From Caecitellus pseudoparvulus (Eukaryota; Bigyra: Bicosoecida): DNA of 54,954 nt. Below are positions 18,286 through 29,656 of the stretch, one piece after another. The notes under the pieces are model-generated. The model did not search any database and had not been told where the DNA came from. It was given only the letters and a program-made list of their open reading frames with translations. Position numbers and translations under genes: made by a program. Location of the stretch: contig CBFFRQ010000171.1 in NCBI GenBank assembly GCA_965644315.1, forward strand, positions 1-54,954, given 5' to 3'. Numbering within the stretch: position 1 is the first letter of the stretch; every line of letters begins with the position of its first letter.

Positions 18286-19385
18286 ACAGCTATAACCAGG
18301 ATGGACGTCGAAAACACCCAGCCACGCGCTCCCCGAGCAGGCGTGCACCGAAAGTTTCACCAGCTCCACCTCGAGGTTGGCCGCCACCGCCTCAGCTGCA
18401 AAAGCTAGAGCCGCATGGGTCAAAGGCCCGGCCGGCCACATGCAACGTGCAGCGCAACAGTACATAGGTGCAGAAGGGTGGACTTTCTAATATGCCTCTC
18501 TTCAGCAAGGGGGCAACCAGCTGCAGCGCTGGGCGCTGGAGCGGGGCTGGCCTTGTGCTGGGTGGTGTGAAGGGAGTTTCATCCTGAACGGCGGACAATC
18601 ACAAGCCGCTTGTGAAAAGGCCTGGAGCACGGTGGAGGCAGTACACATGCGACGAATACGCTTCACATGTCTACGTCCACCTCGCCCCCCAGCACCGGGG
18701 AACTTCACCCTGCCATGAAGTGGCGGCCAGAATGCTCAGCTGCATGGCAGAGGTTGGAGTTGGCGATGCGAAACGCGAGGCCACTCCAACACAGGGCGCT
18801 TCTGGCCGGACACGTGATTTTAATCAGACCTCCGATGTGAAACAAGTGCAAGCGGGCCAACTGGGTACACCAGGAAGGTCATTTTAGCAAAACTCTGTGT
18901 TCGTCAAGAGGAGTCCTGTAAATAAGAAGTGCTACTGGACTCTTTCATACAACTTTAATCACTGAACTCGTCAGGCTCGCTGCGTGTATCGCAGCTTAGC
19001 ATTTACTGCGCCCCGCAGGCGTGGTTGGCCTTGCAAGTTTGGGTCACGTTCGCCCAATCCACACCACACCCCCATGCACATGCACAGCGCCTGTTGCGGG
19101 CAGACGGTGATCACCTCTTTGCCGCACCAGTCACTGTCGCCTCTTGCCGAGCAAGCTGTGTCGAAAGCGTGATACAGGCACAATGTAATCGCGGTCACAC
19201 CACACTTTATCCGAAAATCACCAGGATTCATCACAGTGCGCCATCCAGTGAATCCACCCCGCTCACAGCTGCCGATTCAAGCAACTTCGGTGCGGATTTT
19301 GTCCTTGCTCACTTTCCCAATCTTCGCACGGCGTTTCCGAACCCTTCAGAGTGCAACCACCCGCTTCCATGCTCATAAATATAGA
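18286..19385. other. Divergent intergenic region
   Basis: Lies between the probable start of the minus-strand membrane protein (18285) and the ankyrin-kinase gene start (19386). Only short, unconvincing frames were seen. It should hold two divergent promoters; no box could be assigned with confidence. Confidence 0.5.
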
Positions 19386-22300
19386 ATGGCCAGTAAAGAC
19401 GCGGTTGGAGCTGCTGATTCCACCAGCTATGATGATTTTGCTGTAGTCAGTGAGCCTTCCTTGCAGGCTGGCGCATCTGCGGAATTGGACGCAAGCACAC
19501 GTGGCGTGGCAGAGACTTCGCACGAGTCAATTCCCGATGAGATTCCTTGCGATGGAGATCACCTTCTGGAGATCATTGGCACAGGCCAGGTCGAAGCAGT
19601 CAGCGCTGCCCTGCAACGCAGTCAGGCCTGGGTGAGCCAGCTGGTCAGGTTTGGAGGTGACTCATGGCGCGACCCTACCTGGCCGTTGGCCATTGCGGCC
19701 AGCGCCCCGGAGGCGGCAGCGTTCGAGATCGCTCTCATGATGCAGCCGATCATGTCCAATTTCCCTGAGCAGGCTGCTGCTGCAATGGTCTGCGCGGTGA
19801 GGGCAGGGAATTGGGATCTGGTCAGATTCCTTGCACAACACGTGAAGGACGCAGAGCCCTCCATTGCCCAGGAGGCCTGCTCCGAGAGTATCGATAGCTT
19901 CATGTACCATGTGTCCACTGAATTGGATTCCGGAGTCGACGAGCGCACGTCCTCAAAGGGGTCCTCTGGCACTGTGGACTTGCTGAAGGCGCTGCTCACG
20001 GCGTGCACGTGGACCAAGAAGCAGCTGGTCAAGTTGCTCATTGTCGCGCTACGGTCAGGCCTCGCCACTTTTGTTGAAGTCCTTGTGGCAGAAGGTGCAG
20101 ATCTCACCTTTACAGACAGTTGGGGGAGATCTGCGCTGCATTTGGGTGCCCTTTCAGCTCGCCTGGCCATGGTGAGGTGGCTGCTTCAGCAGCCTCACTT
20201 TCAGAGTGCTTCTGCTGTGAATGCTCAGTCCCGGCACGGTGAAACTCCGCTGTATTCAGCGCTGCAGTCATCATTCAGCAGCGGGGCACAGAACCGTGAC
20301 GTTGTTGCCGTGTGCAAGGAGCTGTTGGAGGCAGGGGCTGATGCGAAGATTCTCGCGGCTCGCGGTCTTTCAATGCTGCACGTCGCTGCTTCGCACCGAC
20401 ACAAAGCTGCTATTCCTCTTCTTGTCAGCCATGGTGCGGATCCAAACTGCCAAGACCTTGACACGCGCAGCGCCCTTGCGTACGCAACCCTTGCCTCCAA
20501 CCCAGAATCAGGGGAAATGGTGGAAGAGCTGTTGCGGGTCGGTGTAGACCCAGCCCTGGGGTCCATGTGTCCGCTCGTGTTCACCGTTGACACCGGCACT
20601 CAGACCCGGTTTATGTCGAACACTAGTGCAAAAGAGTTCCGTGTCCTTTCTCGCGCGTGGAAGAACGAGCATGAACAGCCGTTCCCGATGCAGCTGACCA
20701 ACTGGCCGCCTTTGCTGGACGCGGTCGCTTCAGGAAGTGCTTTTGCTGCAACTCCACTCCTGAAGGCTGCCCCGCTCGTCACAAATCGGTGTGGGATTGG
20801 TGCTTTGCATGTTGCCGTGCTGTACAACCAATTGGAGCTGGCCGAGGCCTGTATCACTGCAGGCGTGTCTGTGAATGGCAGCGCTGAGGCCATGGCCCCT
20901 CCGCCGCTCCACTGGGCTGTCGAAGGACAGCATATCGAGATGGTCAGGTTCCTTTTGCGAAGCGGTGCGGATTGTTTGGGGTTAAGCCAGCGCCTCTGCA
21001 CGCCCTTGCACGTCGCTGCTGCTGTCGGGGATGTGGAGATCTGCACTGAGCTGTTGCGGGCTTGCCCTCAGGCGCTGGGAGCTCATGACATCCAAGGCCA
21101 GACACCCCTACACTACGCAGCGAGAGCAGGGGCAGGAGGCGCCGTTGGTTGCCTGCTGGCAGCTGGGGCGTCGCTAGTCACCATGGACGCCTCGGGTCGC
21201 CGCCCATGTGATTGTGCCGCCACCTCCGATCTCAAAGCTGAGCTTACACCCTTGCCACCACGCATCAGCCCTTCAGCGCTACTCCCAGCGACAGGGACCT
21301 GGTGCATAACTCAGTGGACTCCAGGTGCCCCTGAACCCCCTGCTGCTGCAGTGTTTTTATCAGCAAAGGATGCACTCCGAGCCGTTGCTGCCCTCCCTGA
21401 AGGTGTTCAAGCTGCCGCTGCCTTCTCCGCCTCGATACAGCTTGATGGCCATGCAAGCGCTGTTGGGGCAGGCGGCTTTGGTGACGTCTCTCTAAAAGTG
21501 CTCAAGCGTTCTGGCCTGCCATGCGCCGTGAAAGCCCTGCGTGTAGGTTCTGGGACGCATGCCCTTGCCGCACAGCGGGAGCTTGCATACGAAATACGCG
21601 TGCAGTCCTCCATCATCGCCCCTGCCACGCTTGCGAGAGTGCTGGGGGTGGTGCAGTCTGCGCCTGTGCCGGGCGAGGCCGCTGGGGGGTTGTCGGCTGT
21701 GGCAGAGTTTGTGCCTGGTTGCCAATGGACGTGGGTTGCGGAGGAGCTGGGACAGAATCTTCCAAGCCGTGCGAAGCTTGGGCTGGCCCTGTCGCTGCTG
21801 GAAGCCATCATGAACCTGCACAGCCAAAGCGTCGCCCATCGAGATGTACACAGTGGGAACGTCATGGTGGAAATCAACCCAGCCGGGGCGCTGCGAGCGC
21901 GGCTGGTGGACTTCGGCTTGTCGTACCCTTGGTCGCTTCGAGCCGACGGCTACGCCGCCACAGTCTTGCAGAAGCTGCACTTGGGGCTAAGCCCCCCTCA
22001 AGGATCCGCATTTGTGGTGAAGTATGCTCGGCACACCAAGGAGTGGCAGCAGCTGGTGGACTTGTTCGGAGCTGCCTGTCTGTTGACGTGGCTCGGGGCC
22101 ACAGGCGCTCCACCCTTCAGTGGGTGGATTCCTCAGCACGGGAGTTTCGCGCACTCCCTGCACCCTCTCTGGGTTGAAGGGGCCCCATTCATGCAGACAC
22201 AACTTGGGCAGGCGGTGCGGCTGCTATTGGGAGCCTGTGGTGTGACAGTCAAGCCCTCGTCTGCCGTCAACGCCAGCCAGACTGCACCCGGATCCACTGA

Positions 22301-22415
22301 AGATCAGGCTGAGTATGGCGACTTTGCATTTGAAGCCTCCCACGTGGACGCAGTTCAAATTGACAGTGTCACCGCCCTCGCTCGTGCGATGGAGCAGCTG
22401 GAAGTGGCAGAGTGA
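19386..22415 (+). CDS. Ankyrin-repeat protein kinase
   Basis: 1009 aa, apparently a single exon; start taken at ATG 19386 (MASKDAVGA) rather than an upstream in-frame GTG. Residues ~240-615 hold about ten ankyrin repeats, e.g. WGRSALHLGALSARLAMVRW, RGLSMLHVAASHRHKAAIP, RLCTPLHVAAAVGDVEICTE and QGQTPLHYAARAGAGGAVG. Residues ~690-955 form a protein kinase domain: glycine loop GAGGFGDV (694-701), CAVKAL (Lys716), HRDVHSGN (His818-Arg-Asp820) and DFG (Asp842). All catalytic residues are present. Position +2 after the catalytic Asp is His (HRDVH) where most eukaryotic kinases have Lys (HRDLK) and tyrosine-kinase-like members Ala/Arg, so substrate class is uncertain. Role: signalling kinase with an ankyrin scaffold. 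Neighbours give no functional clue. Confidence 0.88.
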   Translation: MASKDAVGAADSTSYDDFAVVSEPSLQAGASAELDASTRGVAETSHESIPDEIPCDGDHLLEIIGTGQVEAVSAALQRSQAWVSQLVRFGGDSWRDPTWPLAIAASAPEAAAFEIALMMQPIMSNFPEQAAAAMVCAVRAGNWDLVRFLAQHVKDAEPSIAQEACSESIDSFMYHVSTELDSGVDERTSSKGSSGTVDLLKALLTACTWTKKQLVKLLIVALRSGLATFVEVLVAEGADLTFTDSWGRSALHLGALSARLAMVRWLLQQPHFQSASAVNAQSRHGETPLYSALQSSFSSGAQNRDVVAVCKELLEAGADAKILAARGLSMLHVAASHRHKAAIPLLVSHGADPNCQDLDTRSALAYATLASNPESGEMVEELLRVGVDPALGSMCPLVFTVDTGTQTRFMSNTSAKEFRVLSRAWKNEHEQPFPMQLTNWPPLLDAVASGSAFAATPLLKAAPLVTNRCGIGALHVAVLYNQLELAEACITAGVSVNGSAEAMAPPPLHWAVEGQHIEMVRFLLRSGADCLGLSQRLCTPLHVAAAVGDVEICTELLRACPQALGAHDIQGQTPLHYAARAGAGGAVGCLLAAGASLVTMDASGRRPCDCAATSDLKAELTPLPPRISPSALLPATGTWCITQWTPGAPEPPAAAVFLSAKDALRAVAALPEGVQAAAAFSASIQLDGHASAVGAGGFGDVSLKVLKRSGLPCAVKALRVGSGTHALAAQRELAYEIRVQSSIIAPATLARVLGVVQSAPVPGEAAGGLSAVAEFVPGCQWTWVAEELGQNLPSRAKLGLALSLLEAIMNLHSQSVAHRDVHSGNVMVEINPAGALRARLVDFGLSYPWSLRADGYAATVLQKLHLGLSPPQGSAFVVKYARHTKEWQQLVDLFGAACLLTWLGATGAPPFSGWIPQHGSFAHSLHPLWVEGAPFMQTQLGQAVRLLLGACGVTVKPSSAVNASQTAPGSTEDQAEYGDFAFEASHVDAVQIDSVTALARAMEQLEVAE

Positions 22416-22708
22416 GGAGCTGCGTTGAATCGTGACGGGGTGCGAGGCCAGGGGCAGCGAGACGAATCGTTTGCTCTGACACTGTCAGACGTGCTCGCAC
22501 ACAATTCAGTCGGTCTGCAATAATGCCAGCTTGAGGGATTCCCTAATAAGGCATCCACTTTGCGATATTTCCGGATCGCGTCGGCTTGCAAGGCTGGACG
22601 TGCCTCGCGTATCGGAGTTGCTATTTCCGCTGCCAAGTGGCAGCGTCGGTCTGCTGCTGCGTGCAATCAGAGCAGCTATTGAAGGCCCAGGGTGGCACGA
22701 TACACACT

Positions 22709-25700
22709 ATGCAGCGGACAAAGCATGCAACCATCCGGAGGTCTGCATTCCTCGTAGTTTGCGCCCTCGTGGGCCTTTTCATGGTGAGTGGCCCACGCCC
22801 CTCCCCCTCGCACTTCTGCTGTGACCGGAAGCGCCTGAACGCGCTGTCAAGCAGGCTTGTACGCCAGCTGTTGCATCGGAAGAAACAACAAGTTCGCTTG
22901 CGTGGGGCAAGTTCGAGGAGGGCGAGAGGCAGGCAGAGAGAGAAAGGTTCAGGGAACAAGCTCAGCAAGACAACTTGCCTCCGATCGAGGCTGGCCGACC
23001 GACCCGCGTGACAAAGCAAACCACGCCTCCAGAAGTGGAAGGAGATGATGTTTATCATCACCTTGGTAAACCAGACCCAGGTATTCTTGAACCAGAGAAA
23101 GACAGGCGCTTGCTGGATACGTCTGGACCAAAAGAGCCCATCGCAACCTCCGGACATGTTGGCAAAGCTTTGCATGCAGAGACACTCAGCTCAATCGACA
23201 GACTTCAATTTGTCGACACAACTCAGTCACAACGTAAGCCGCGCAAGGCTGGTGGTCATTATGGGAACACGCCAGGCGAAGGTGATGATGGTGGGGCCAA
23301 GCCAGGCGAGGGTGGTGCTAGTACAGGGGCCAAGCCAGGTGAGGGTGGTGCTAGTACAGGGGCCAAGCCAGGTGAGGGTGGTGATGGTGTGGCCAAGCCA
23401 GACGAGCGTGATGATGGTGGGGCCAAGCCAGGTGAGGGTGGTGCTGGTGGGGCCAAGCCAGGTGAGGGTGGTGCTAGTACAGGGGCCAAGCCAGGTGAGG
23501 GTGGTGCTAGTACAGGGGCCAAGCCAGGTGAGGGTGGTGATGGTGTGGCCAAGCCAGACGAGCGTGATGATGGTGGGGCCAAGCCAGGTGAGGGTGGTGC
23601 TGGTGGGGCCAAGCCAGGTGAGGGTAGTGCTAGTACAGGGGCCAAGCCAGGTGAGGGTGGTGCTGGTGGGGCCAAGCCAGGTGAGGGTGGTGCTAGTACA
23701 GGGAGCATGACGGGCGAAGGTGATGATGGTGGGGCCAAGCCAGGTGAGGGTGGTGCTGGTGGGGCCAAGCCAGGTGAGGGTGGTGATGGTGGGGCCAAGC
23801 CAGGTGAGGGTGGTGATGGTGGGACCAAGCCAGGTAAGGGTGGTGGTGGTGGGGCCAAGCCAGGTGAGGGTGGTGCTAGTTCAGGGAGCAAGACGGGCGA
23901 AGGTGATGATGGTGGGGCCAAGCCAGGTGAGGGTGGTGATGGTGGGGCCAAGCCAGGTGAGGGTGGTGCTAGTACAGGGAGCAAGCCAGGTGAGGGTGGT
24001 GATGGTGGGGTCAAGCCAGGTGAGGGTGGTGATGGTGGGGCCAAGCCAGGTGAGGGTGGTGATGGTGGGGCCAAGCCAGGTGAGGGTGGTGCTAGTACAG
24101 GGAGCATGACGGGCGAAGGTGATGATGGTGGGGCCAAGCCAGGTGAGGGTGGTGCTGGTGGGGTCAAGCCAGGTGAGGGTGGTGATGGTGGGGCCAAGCC
24201 AGGTGAGGGTGGTGATGGTGGGGCCAAGCCAGGCGAGGGTGGTGCTAGTTCAGGGAGCAAGCCAGGTGAGGGTGGTGATGGTGTGGCCAAGCCAGGTGAG
24301 GGTGGTGATGGTGGGGCCAAGCCAGGTAAGGGTGGTGCTAGTACAGGGAGCATGACGGGCGAAGGTGATGATGGTGGGGCCAAGCCAGGTGAGGGTGGTG
24401 ATGGTGGGGCCAAGCCAGGCGAGGGTGGTGCTAGTTCAGGGAGCAAGCCAGGTGAGGGTGGTGATGGTGTGGCCAAGCCAGGTGAGGGTGGTGATGGTGG
24501 GGCCAAGCCAGGTAAGGGTGGTGCTAGTACAGGGAGCATGACGGGCGAAGGTGATGATGGTGGGGCCAAGCCAGGTGAGGGTGGTGCTGGTGGGGTCAAG
24601 CCAGGTGAGGGTGGTGATGGTGGGGCCAAGCCAGGCGAAGGTGGTGCTAGTTCAGGGAGCAAGCCAGGTGAGGGTGGTGATGGTGTGGCCAAGCCAGGTG
24701 AGGGTGGTGATGGTGGGGCCAAGCCAGGTAAGGGTGGTGCTAGTACAGGGAGCATGACGGGCGAAGGTGATGATGGTGGGGCCAAGCCAGGTGAGGGTGG
24801 TGATGGTGGGGCCAAGCCAGGTGAGGGTGGTGATGGTGGGGCCAAGCCAGGCGAGGGTGGTGCTAGTTCAGGGAGCAAGCCAGGTGAGGGTGGTGATGGT
24901 GGGGCCAAGCCAGGTGAGGGTGGTGATGGTGGGGCCAAGCCAGGTAAGGGTGGTGCTAGTACAGGGAGCATGACGGGCGAAGGTGATGATGGTGGGGCCA
25001 AGCCAGGCGAGGGTGGTGATGGTGGGGCCAAGCCAGGTGAGGGTGGTGATGGTGGGGCCAAGCCAGGTAAGGGTGGTGATGGTGGGGCCAAGCCAGGTGA
25101 GGGTGGTGCTAGTTCAGGGAGCAAGCCAGGTGAGGGTGGTGATGGTGTGGCCAAGCCAGGTGAGGGTGGTGATGGTGGGGCCAAGCTAGGTGAGGGTGGT
25201 GATGGTGGGGCCAAGCCAGGTGGGGGTGGTGATGGTGGGGCCAAGCCAGGTGAGGGTGGTGCTAGTACAGGGAGCATGACGGGCGAAGGTGATGATGGTG
25301 GGGCCAAGCCAGGTGAGGGTGGTGATGGTGGGGCCAAGCCAGGCGAGCGTGATGATGGTGGGGTCAAGCCAGGTGAGGGTGGTGCTGGTGGGGCCAAGCT
25401 AGGTGAGGGTGGTGATGGTGGGGCCAAGCCAGGTGAGGGTGGTGCTAGTACAGGGAGCATGACGGGCGAAGGTGATGATGGTGGGGCCAAGCCAGGCGAA
25501 GGTGGTGATGGTGGGGCCAAGCCAGGTGAGGGTGGCGATGGTGGGGCCAAGCCAGGCGAGGGTGGTGCTAGTTCAGGGAGCAAGCCAGGTGAGGGTGGTG
25601 ATGGTGTGGCCAAGCCAGGTGAGGGTGGTGATGGTGGGGCCAAGCTAGGTGAGGGTGGTGATGGTGGGGCCAAGCCAGGTGAGGGTGGTGATGGTGGGGC

Positions 25701-28041
25701 CAAGCCAGGTGAGGGTGGTGCTAGTACAGGGAGCATGACGGGCGAAGGTGATGATGGTGGGGCCAAGCCAGGTGAGGGTGGTGATGGTGGGGCCAAGCCA
25801 GGCGAGCGTGATGATGGTGGGGTCAAGCCAGGTGAGGGTGGTGCTGGTGGGGCCAAGCCAGGTGAGGGTGGTGATGGTGGGGCCAAGCCAGGTGAGGGTG
25901 GTGCTAGTACAGGGAGCATGACGGGCGAAGGTGATGATGGTGGGGCCAAGCCAGGCGAAGGTGGTGATGGTGGGGCCAAGCCAGGTGAGGGTGGCGATGG
26001 TGGGGCCAAGCCAGGCGAGGGTGGTGCTAGTTCAGGGAGCAAGCCAGGCGAGGGTGGTGATGGTGGGGCCAAGCCAGGTGAGGGTGGTGATGGTGGGGCC
26101 AAGCCAGGTGAGGGTGGTGATGGTGGGGCCAAGCCAGGTGAGGGTGGTGATGGTGGGGCCAAGCCAGGCGAGGGTGGTGCTAGTTCAGGGAGCAAGCCAG
26201 GCGAGGGTGGTGATGGTGGGGCCAAGCCAGGTGAGGGTGGTGATGGTGGGGCCAAGCCAGGTGAGGGTGGTGCTGGTGGGGCCAAGCCAGGTGAGGGTGG
26301 TAATGGTGGGGCCAAGCCAGGTGAGGGTGGTGATGGTGGGGCCAAGCCAGGTGAGGGTGGTGATGGTGGGACCAAGCCAGGTGAGGGTGGTGCTAGTTCA
26401 GGGAGCAAGCCAGGTGAGGGTGGTGATGGTGGGACCAAGCCAGGTGAGGGTGGTGCTAGTTCAGGGAGCAAGCCAGGTGAGGGTGGTGCTGGTGGGGCCA
26501 AGCCAGGTGAGGGTGGTGATGGTGGGGCCAAGCCAGGTGAGGGTGGTGATGGTGGGGCCAAGCCAGGTGAGGGTGGTGATGGTGGGGTCAAGCCAGGTGA
26601 GGGTGGTGATGGTGGGGCCAAGCCAGGTGAGGGTGGTGCTGGTGGGGCCAAGCCAGGTGAGGGTGGTGATGGTGGGGCCAAGCCAGGCGAGGGTGGTGAT
26701 GGTGGGGCCAAGCCAGGCGAGGGTGGTGCTAGTTCAGGGAGCAAGCCAGGTGAGGGTGGTGATGGTGGGGTCAAGCCAGGTGAGGGTGGTGCTAGTACAG
26801 GGAGCAAGCCAGGCGAGGGTGGTGATGGTGGGGCCAAGCCAGGTGAGGGTGGTGATGGTGGGGCCAAGCCAGGTGAGGGTGGTGCTGGTGGGGCCAAGCC
26901 AGGTGAGGGTGGTGATGGTGGGGCCAAGCCAGGTGAGGGTGGTGATGGTGGGGCCAAGCCAGGTGAGGGTGGTGATGGTGGGGCCAAGCCAGGTGAGGGT
27001 GGTGCTAGTTCAGGGAGCAAGCCAGGTGAGGGTGGTGCTGGTGGGGCCAAGCCAGGTGAGGGTGGTGATGGTGGGGTCAAGCCAGGTGAGGGTGGTGATG
27101 GTGGGAACAAACCAGCTTTTCCTTCCATGTCAAGTACTTTGTCAAGTCCATATGCATCTGTCAGTGCAGTTCCTTCTTCCTCTGTAAGCCCTAGTACATC
27201 ACCAACAACAACTTGCACCCCCTCGCGAACAGCCTCGTCTACTCCAGCTCCAACGAAGTCTGTGTGGGATCCTGCACCTTCTTCTTCTTCAAGGGCAGCT
27301 CCATTCCCTTCCCTTCGTCCACTGCCTTCCCAGCAGCCGGCAGTGCCGGTCCCCCCTGTCGCAAGCGCTTCTTCAGCACCCATTATTGCACCCGCACAAG
27401 ATGCTACAGTGCAGGTAGGGGACGTGTCGTCCAGTTGGGGGTGGGGCGTGGTTTTTGTGTTAATGGCTGCCATGGGTGGTGCTGCATTCGTCATGGTCCG
27501 CCGCGCTCGCTCTGGCAGCTCAGACGTCGTTTCACGCGTGCTGCGCAGTGTTCTGCCCGAGGCACTGGTCGCCCGCACGGCCCAGCACCGCAATACTCCG
27601 CCCCGAGATGCCTCTGAGGCAGCCACACTGCTACATCACACTGACGGAGATCAAGTGGGGGATGCTTCTGGGTGGGATTGGGACGATGAAGGGGATGGGG
27701 AGTGGGCGACTGTGCAGGCAGCACCAGAGCCAGTGAGTGGGGGAGTGGACACGCCGTCAGCGGTTGCTGTCCCGACAGCCACAGCAGCAGCAGTTGCGGC
27801 TGCACTGAGTGCTGAGCCTGATGGTTGGGAGGTAGACGCAGAACTGGGCTTGGATGATTCGTGGGCTGCCCCGGAGCCAGCAGCAGAGGTGCCAAGCACC
27901 ACCGGTACCGCCTTCCAGCAGCCGGTTGAGCCTGCTGGGGGCGGAGCTGACGGTGTTGCGGGGCAAGCCCCAGGTGCGGCTGCCGTGAAATTAGAAGGCG
28001 TAGCCGACGATGAGTTTGACGGGTGGGATGATGACTGGTGA
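22709..28041 (+). CDS. Signal-peptide, type I membrane protein with giant Gly/Lys/Pro/Glu repeat ectodomain
   Basis: Exons 22709-22783 and 22855-28041; the 71-nt intron (donor GTGAGT, acceptor AAGCAG) is phase 0 and restores the long frame. 1753 aa. Exon 1 is nearly all signal peptide ([20 protein letters not shown]…). Residues ~165-1443 are tandem [10 protein letters not shown]-type repeats with 11-residue variants ([22 protein letters not shown]). A Ser/Thr/Pro stalk (~1445-1545), probably O-glycosylated, precedes one membrane span ([21 protein letters not shown]) and RRARSG. A ~180-aa acidic cytoplasmic tail follows with repeated Trp-acidic motifs ([12 protein letters not shown]; terminal DGWDDDW). 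It is probably a surface or wall-like glycoprotein; no family recognised. The stop is one base from the stop of the convergent gene at 28043. Confidence 0.8.
23271..27111 (+). repeat. ~30-bp minisatellite encoding [10 protein letters not shown] repeats
   Basis: About 128 units of 30 bp (GGTGAGGGTGGTGATGGTGG…) interspersed with 33-bp variants carrying GCTAGTACAGGG or GCTAGTTCAGGG. Higher-order blocks recur (e.g. the AGCATGACGGGCGAAGGTGATGATGG block at 23703, 24105, 24351, 24534, 24750, 24968, 25273, 25456, 25732, 25915), showing expansion of multi-unit segments. No stop occurs in other frames, including a 1455-codon minus-strand frame. Confidence 0.97.
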
Positions 28042-28042
28042 G

Positions 28043-28635
28043 TTACTCCCCAGCAGCCAAGTCTCGAATGGAGCTGCTCCCCTCCTCCACCGCATCGAGC
28101 AAGGCGGTGTAGGACGACACGACGGCGTGCAAGTGAGCGCTGTGTGCTGAAGCCGCACGGACTTGTCGAGAATGTGCACACGAAAGGTCCGCCAGCTGCT
28201 TCAATTCATGTGCAGATGGAAGTGGGCAGAGCGGCTCATGAAAGGGGCAGCCCTCCACAGCACTTGCAGCTGGCGCCCGGGCGAGGACTTTGGCTTTCCC
28301 GAGCAGCGCTGCAGTTGATTCAAGCCTAGGGAGGGCGCTCTTCAGCAACTCTATCTTCGCACTTCGGGGCAGCAAAGTGTACATAGGGCTTGTGAGCGAC
28401 CCTTGGGCAGCACCTGCGGCAACGCCAGAGAGTGCGGAAATTGGAGGATAGCCAAACGCCACCGAGCAAATGCAGGAGAATGTGCGGTGGTTCGCTTACA
28501 CTGAGAGGATGGCAAAGATGGCCACGATGCAACTTCTTTCTCAAGTCGCGTGACTCGCTCCACAGCATTGCGGCTTGCGAGCTCTTCGAGCACTTCTACT
28601 CGGCGTGAAAGGGCTTCCAGCCCTGAGGATGACAT
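28043..28635 (-). CDS. Dynactin subunit 3 (p22/p24)-like protein
   Basis: Exons 28635-28500 and 28413-28043, joined across an 86-nt intron (28414-28499; donor GTAAGC, acceptor CCGCAG) in phase 1; 168 aa, close to the ~186 aa of animal dynactin p22. The N-terminus MSSSGLEALSRRVEVLEELA is a short coiled coil of the type that starts p22 proteins, and the C-terminal half (KQLADLSCAHSRQVRAASAH…SSYTALLDAVEE) has the heptad pattern and spacing of the p22 C-terminal helix. If correct it is a small structural subunit of the dynactin shoulder that assists dynein cargo transport. The resemblance is at the level of pattern and length, not strong identity; another small coiled-coil protein is possible. 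It converges with the repeat-protein gene, one base between stops. Confidence 0.45.
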
Positions 28636-29072
28636 GCTGCGTGGAATGCCTGCCAACAAGCATCAGTAAGGCACGTGAACGCGATTCCGAATGGTGTCAT
28701 CGTATTCACAGTTCTGTCGATTATGTCAGTCGAATTTTACCCGCCTTGGCCCTTCGCACTGCGCTTGGCGGCGCTCAGAAACATCCAGAGACCCGCCGCC
28801 CGGCTCCGGCCCCTATCTGAGCAGCCCAGCAGCCTTCCAAACGGCTTTTGAGGCACTGCGCCCCTCCCCTTTGTACTGCGAATTCGCACACTCCATTCAC
28901 CGCTATGCCTTGGCGGAGCAGCGTGAGTGTCCACTATACTTGCGGGAGCAGTCTCAACGCTAGCCCACATGCAAATCAAAGCCGGTCCCATTCACCTTCC
29001 CGAACCACGGAGCCCTGGGTGGTCTCACTCAAGGAATGCCCATCACACGCCTTGTTCACCTAGTACAAGGCC
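28636..29072. other. Divergent intergenic region
   Basis: 437 bp between the minus-strand dynactin-like gene and the plus-strand gene at 29073. Presumably a shared divergent promoter. No gene or clear regulatory motif seen. Confidence 0.5.
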
Positions 29073-29486
29073 ATGGAGGCAGTATCTCTGCCAGGCACTG
29101 TGGAGGATGCGCAACAGCACCAGCTGCTTGCTGACCTTGTCAGCCAACGCAAGGCCAGCATCGAAGCAAGCCGGCGCCACGGAGCCATGTTCAACGGCCA
29201 GTTCTTCCGGCAGCTGCTGCCTTATATGGAGGAGTTCAAAGTTTTGTCCAAACGCAAGGTGGACAGCCTCATGGGCAAGCCTGAGCACGTTGTGGAGCGC
29301 AGTTTGAGCACACGGGAGCTGCTGGAGCTTGCAATCAAATGGGGCATCACAGAAAGCCCAGCTGCGTTCTGGCGAGACCACAAGACCAAGCAGCAGCTGG
29401 TCCAGCGACTGCGGGAAGCAAAGGCCGAGCTGGAGTATGTCCCGCCTGAGCAGGAGGAGGGCATGATCGAAGTGGGGGAAGGGTGA
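29073..29486 (+). CDS. Small hypothetical protein, 137 aa
   Basis: A single-exon frame from ATG 29073 (MEAVSLPGTVEDAQQHQ) to 29486. The protein is charged and mostly helical by composition: EFKVLSKRKVDSLMGK, STRELLELAIKWGI and KTKQQLVQRLREAKAELEYV suggest an amphipathic or short coiled-coil region, and it ends in an acidic tail (EQEEGMIEVGEG). No family recognised. Its balanced composition and normal start context argue that it is a real gene rather than a shadow frame; the opposing minus frame (29043-29564) is less protein-like. Confidence 0.55.
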   Translation: MEAVSLPGTVEDAQQHQLLADLVSQRKASIEASRRHGAMFNGQFFRQLLPYMEEFKVLSKRKVDSLMGKPEHVVERSLSTRELLELAIKWGITESPAAFWRDHKTKQQLVQRLREAKAELEYVPPEQEEGMIEVGEG

Positions 29487-29656
29487 GGCTGGCCATGGCA
29501 AAGATCGCGAGTCACTTCCGACGGAGCCACGCACTCTCGCGCACAGCACTACGGAGCGCACCACCCGCCGTGATGAGGAACAGGAGGAAAAGTCACGTCT
29601 TCAACGCAGACAGAGCCTGCAGGTGCTCGGGCAAGTCATGACGTCGCCGGGGTACC

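Noticed and set aside
23259-27626. Minus-strand 1455-codon frame with [10 protein letters not shown] repeats resembling a hydroxyproline-rich glycoprotein
   Set aside because: The plus strand has a signal peptide, a canonical frame-restoring intron, stalk, membrane span and tail; the minus frame lacks a signal peptide.
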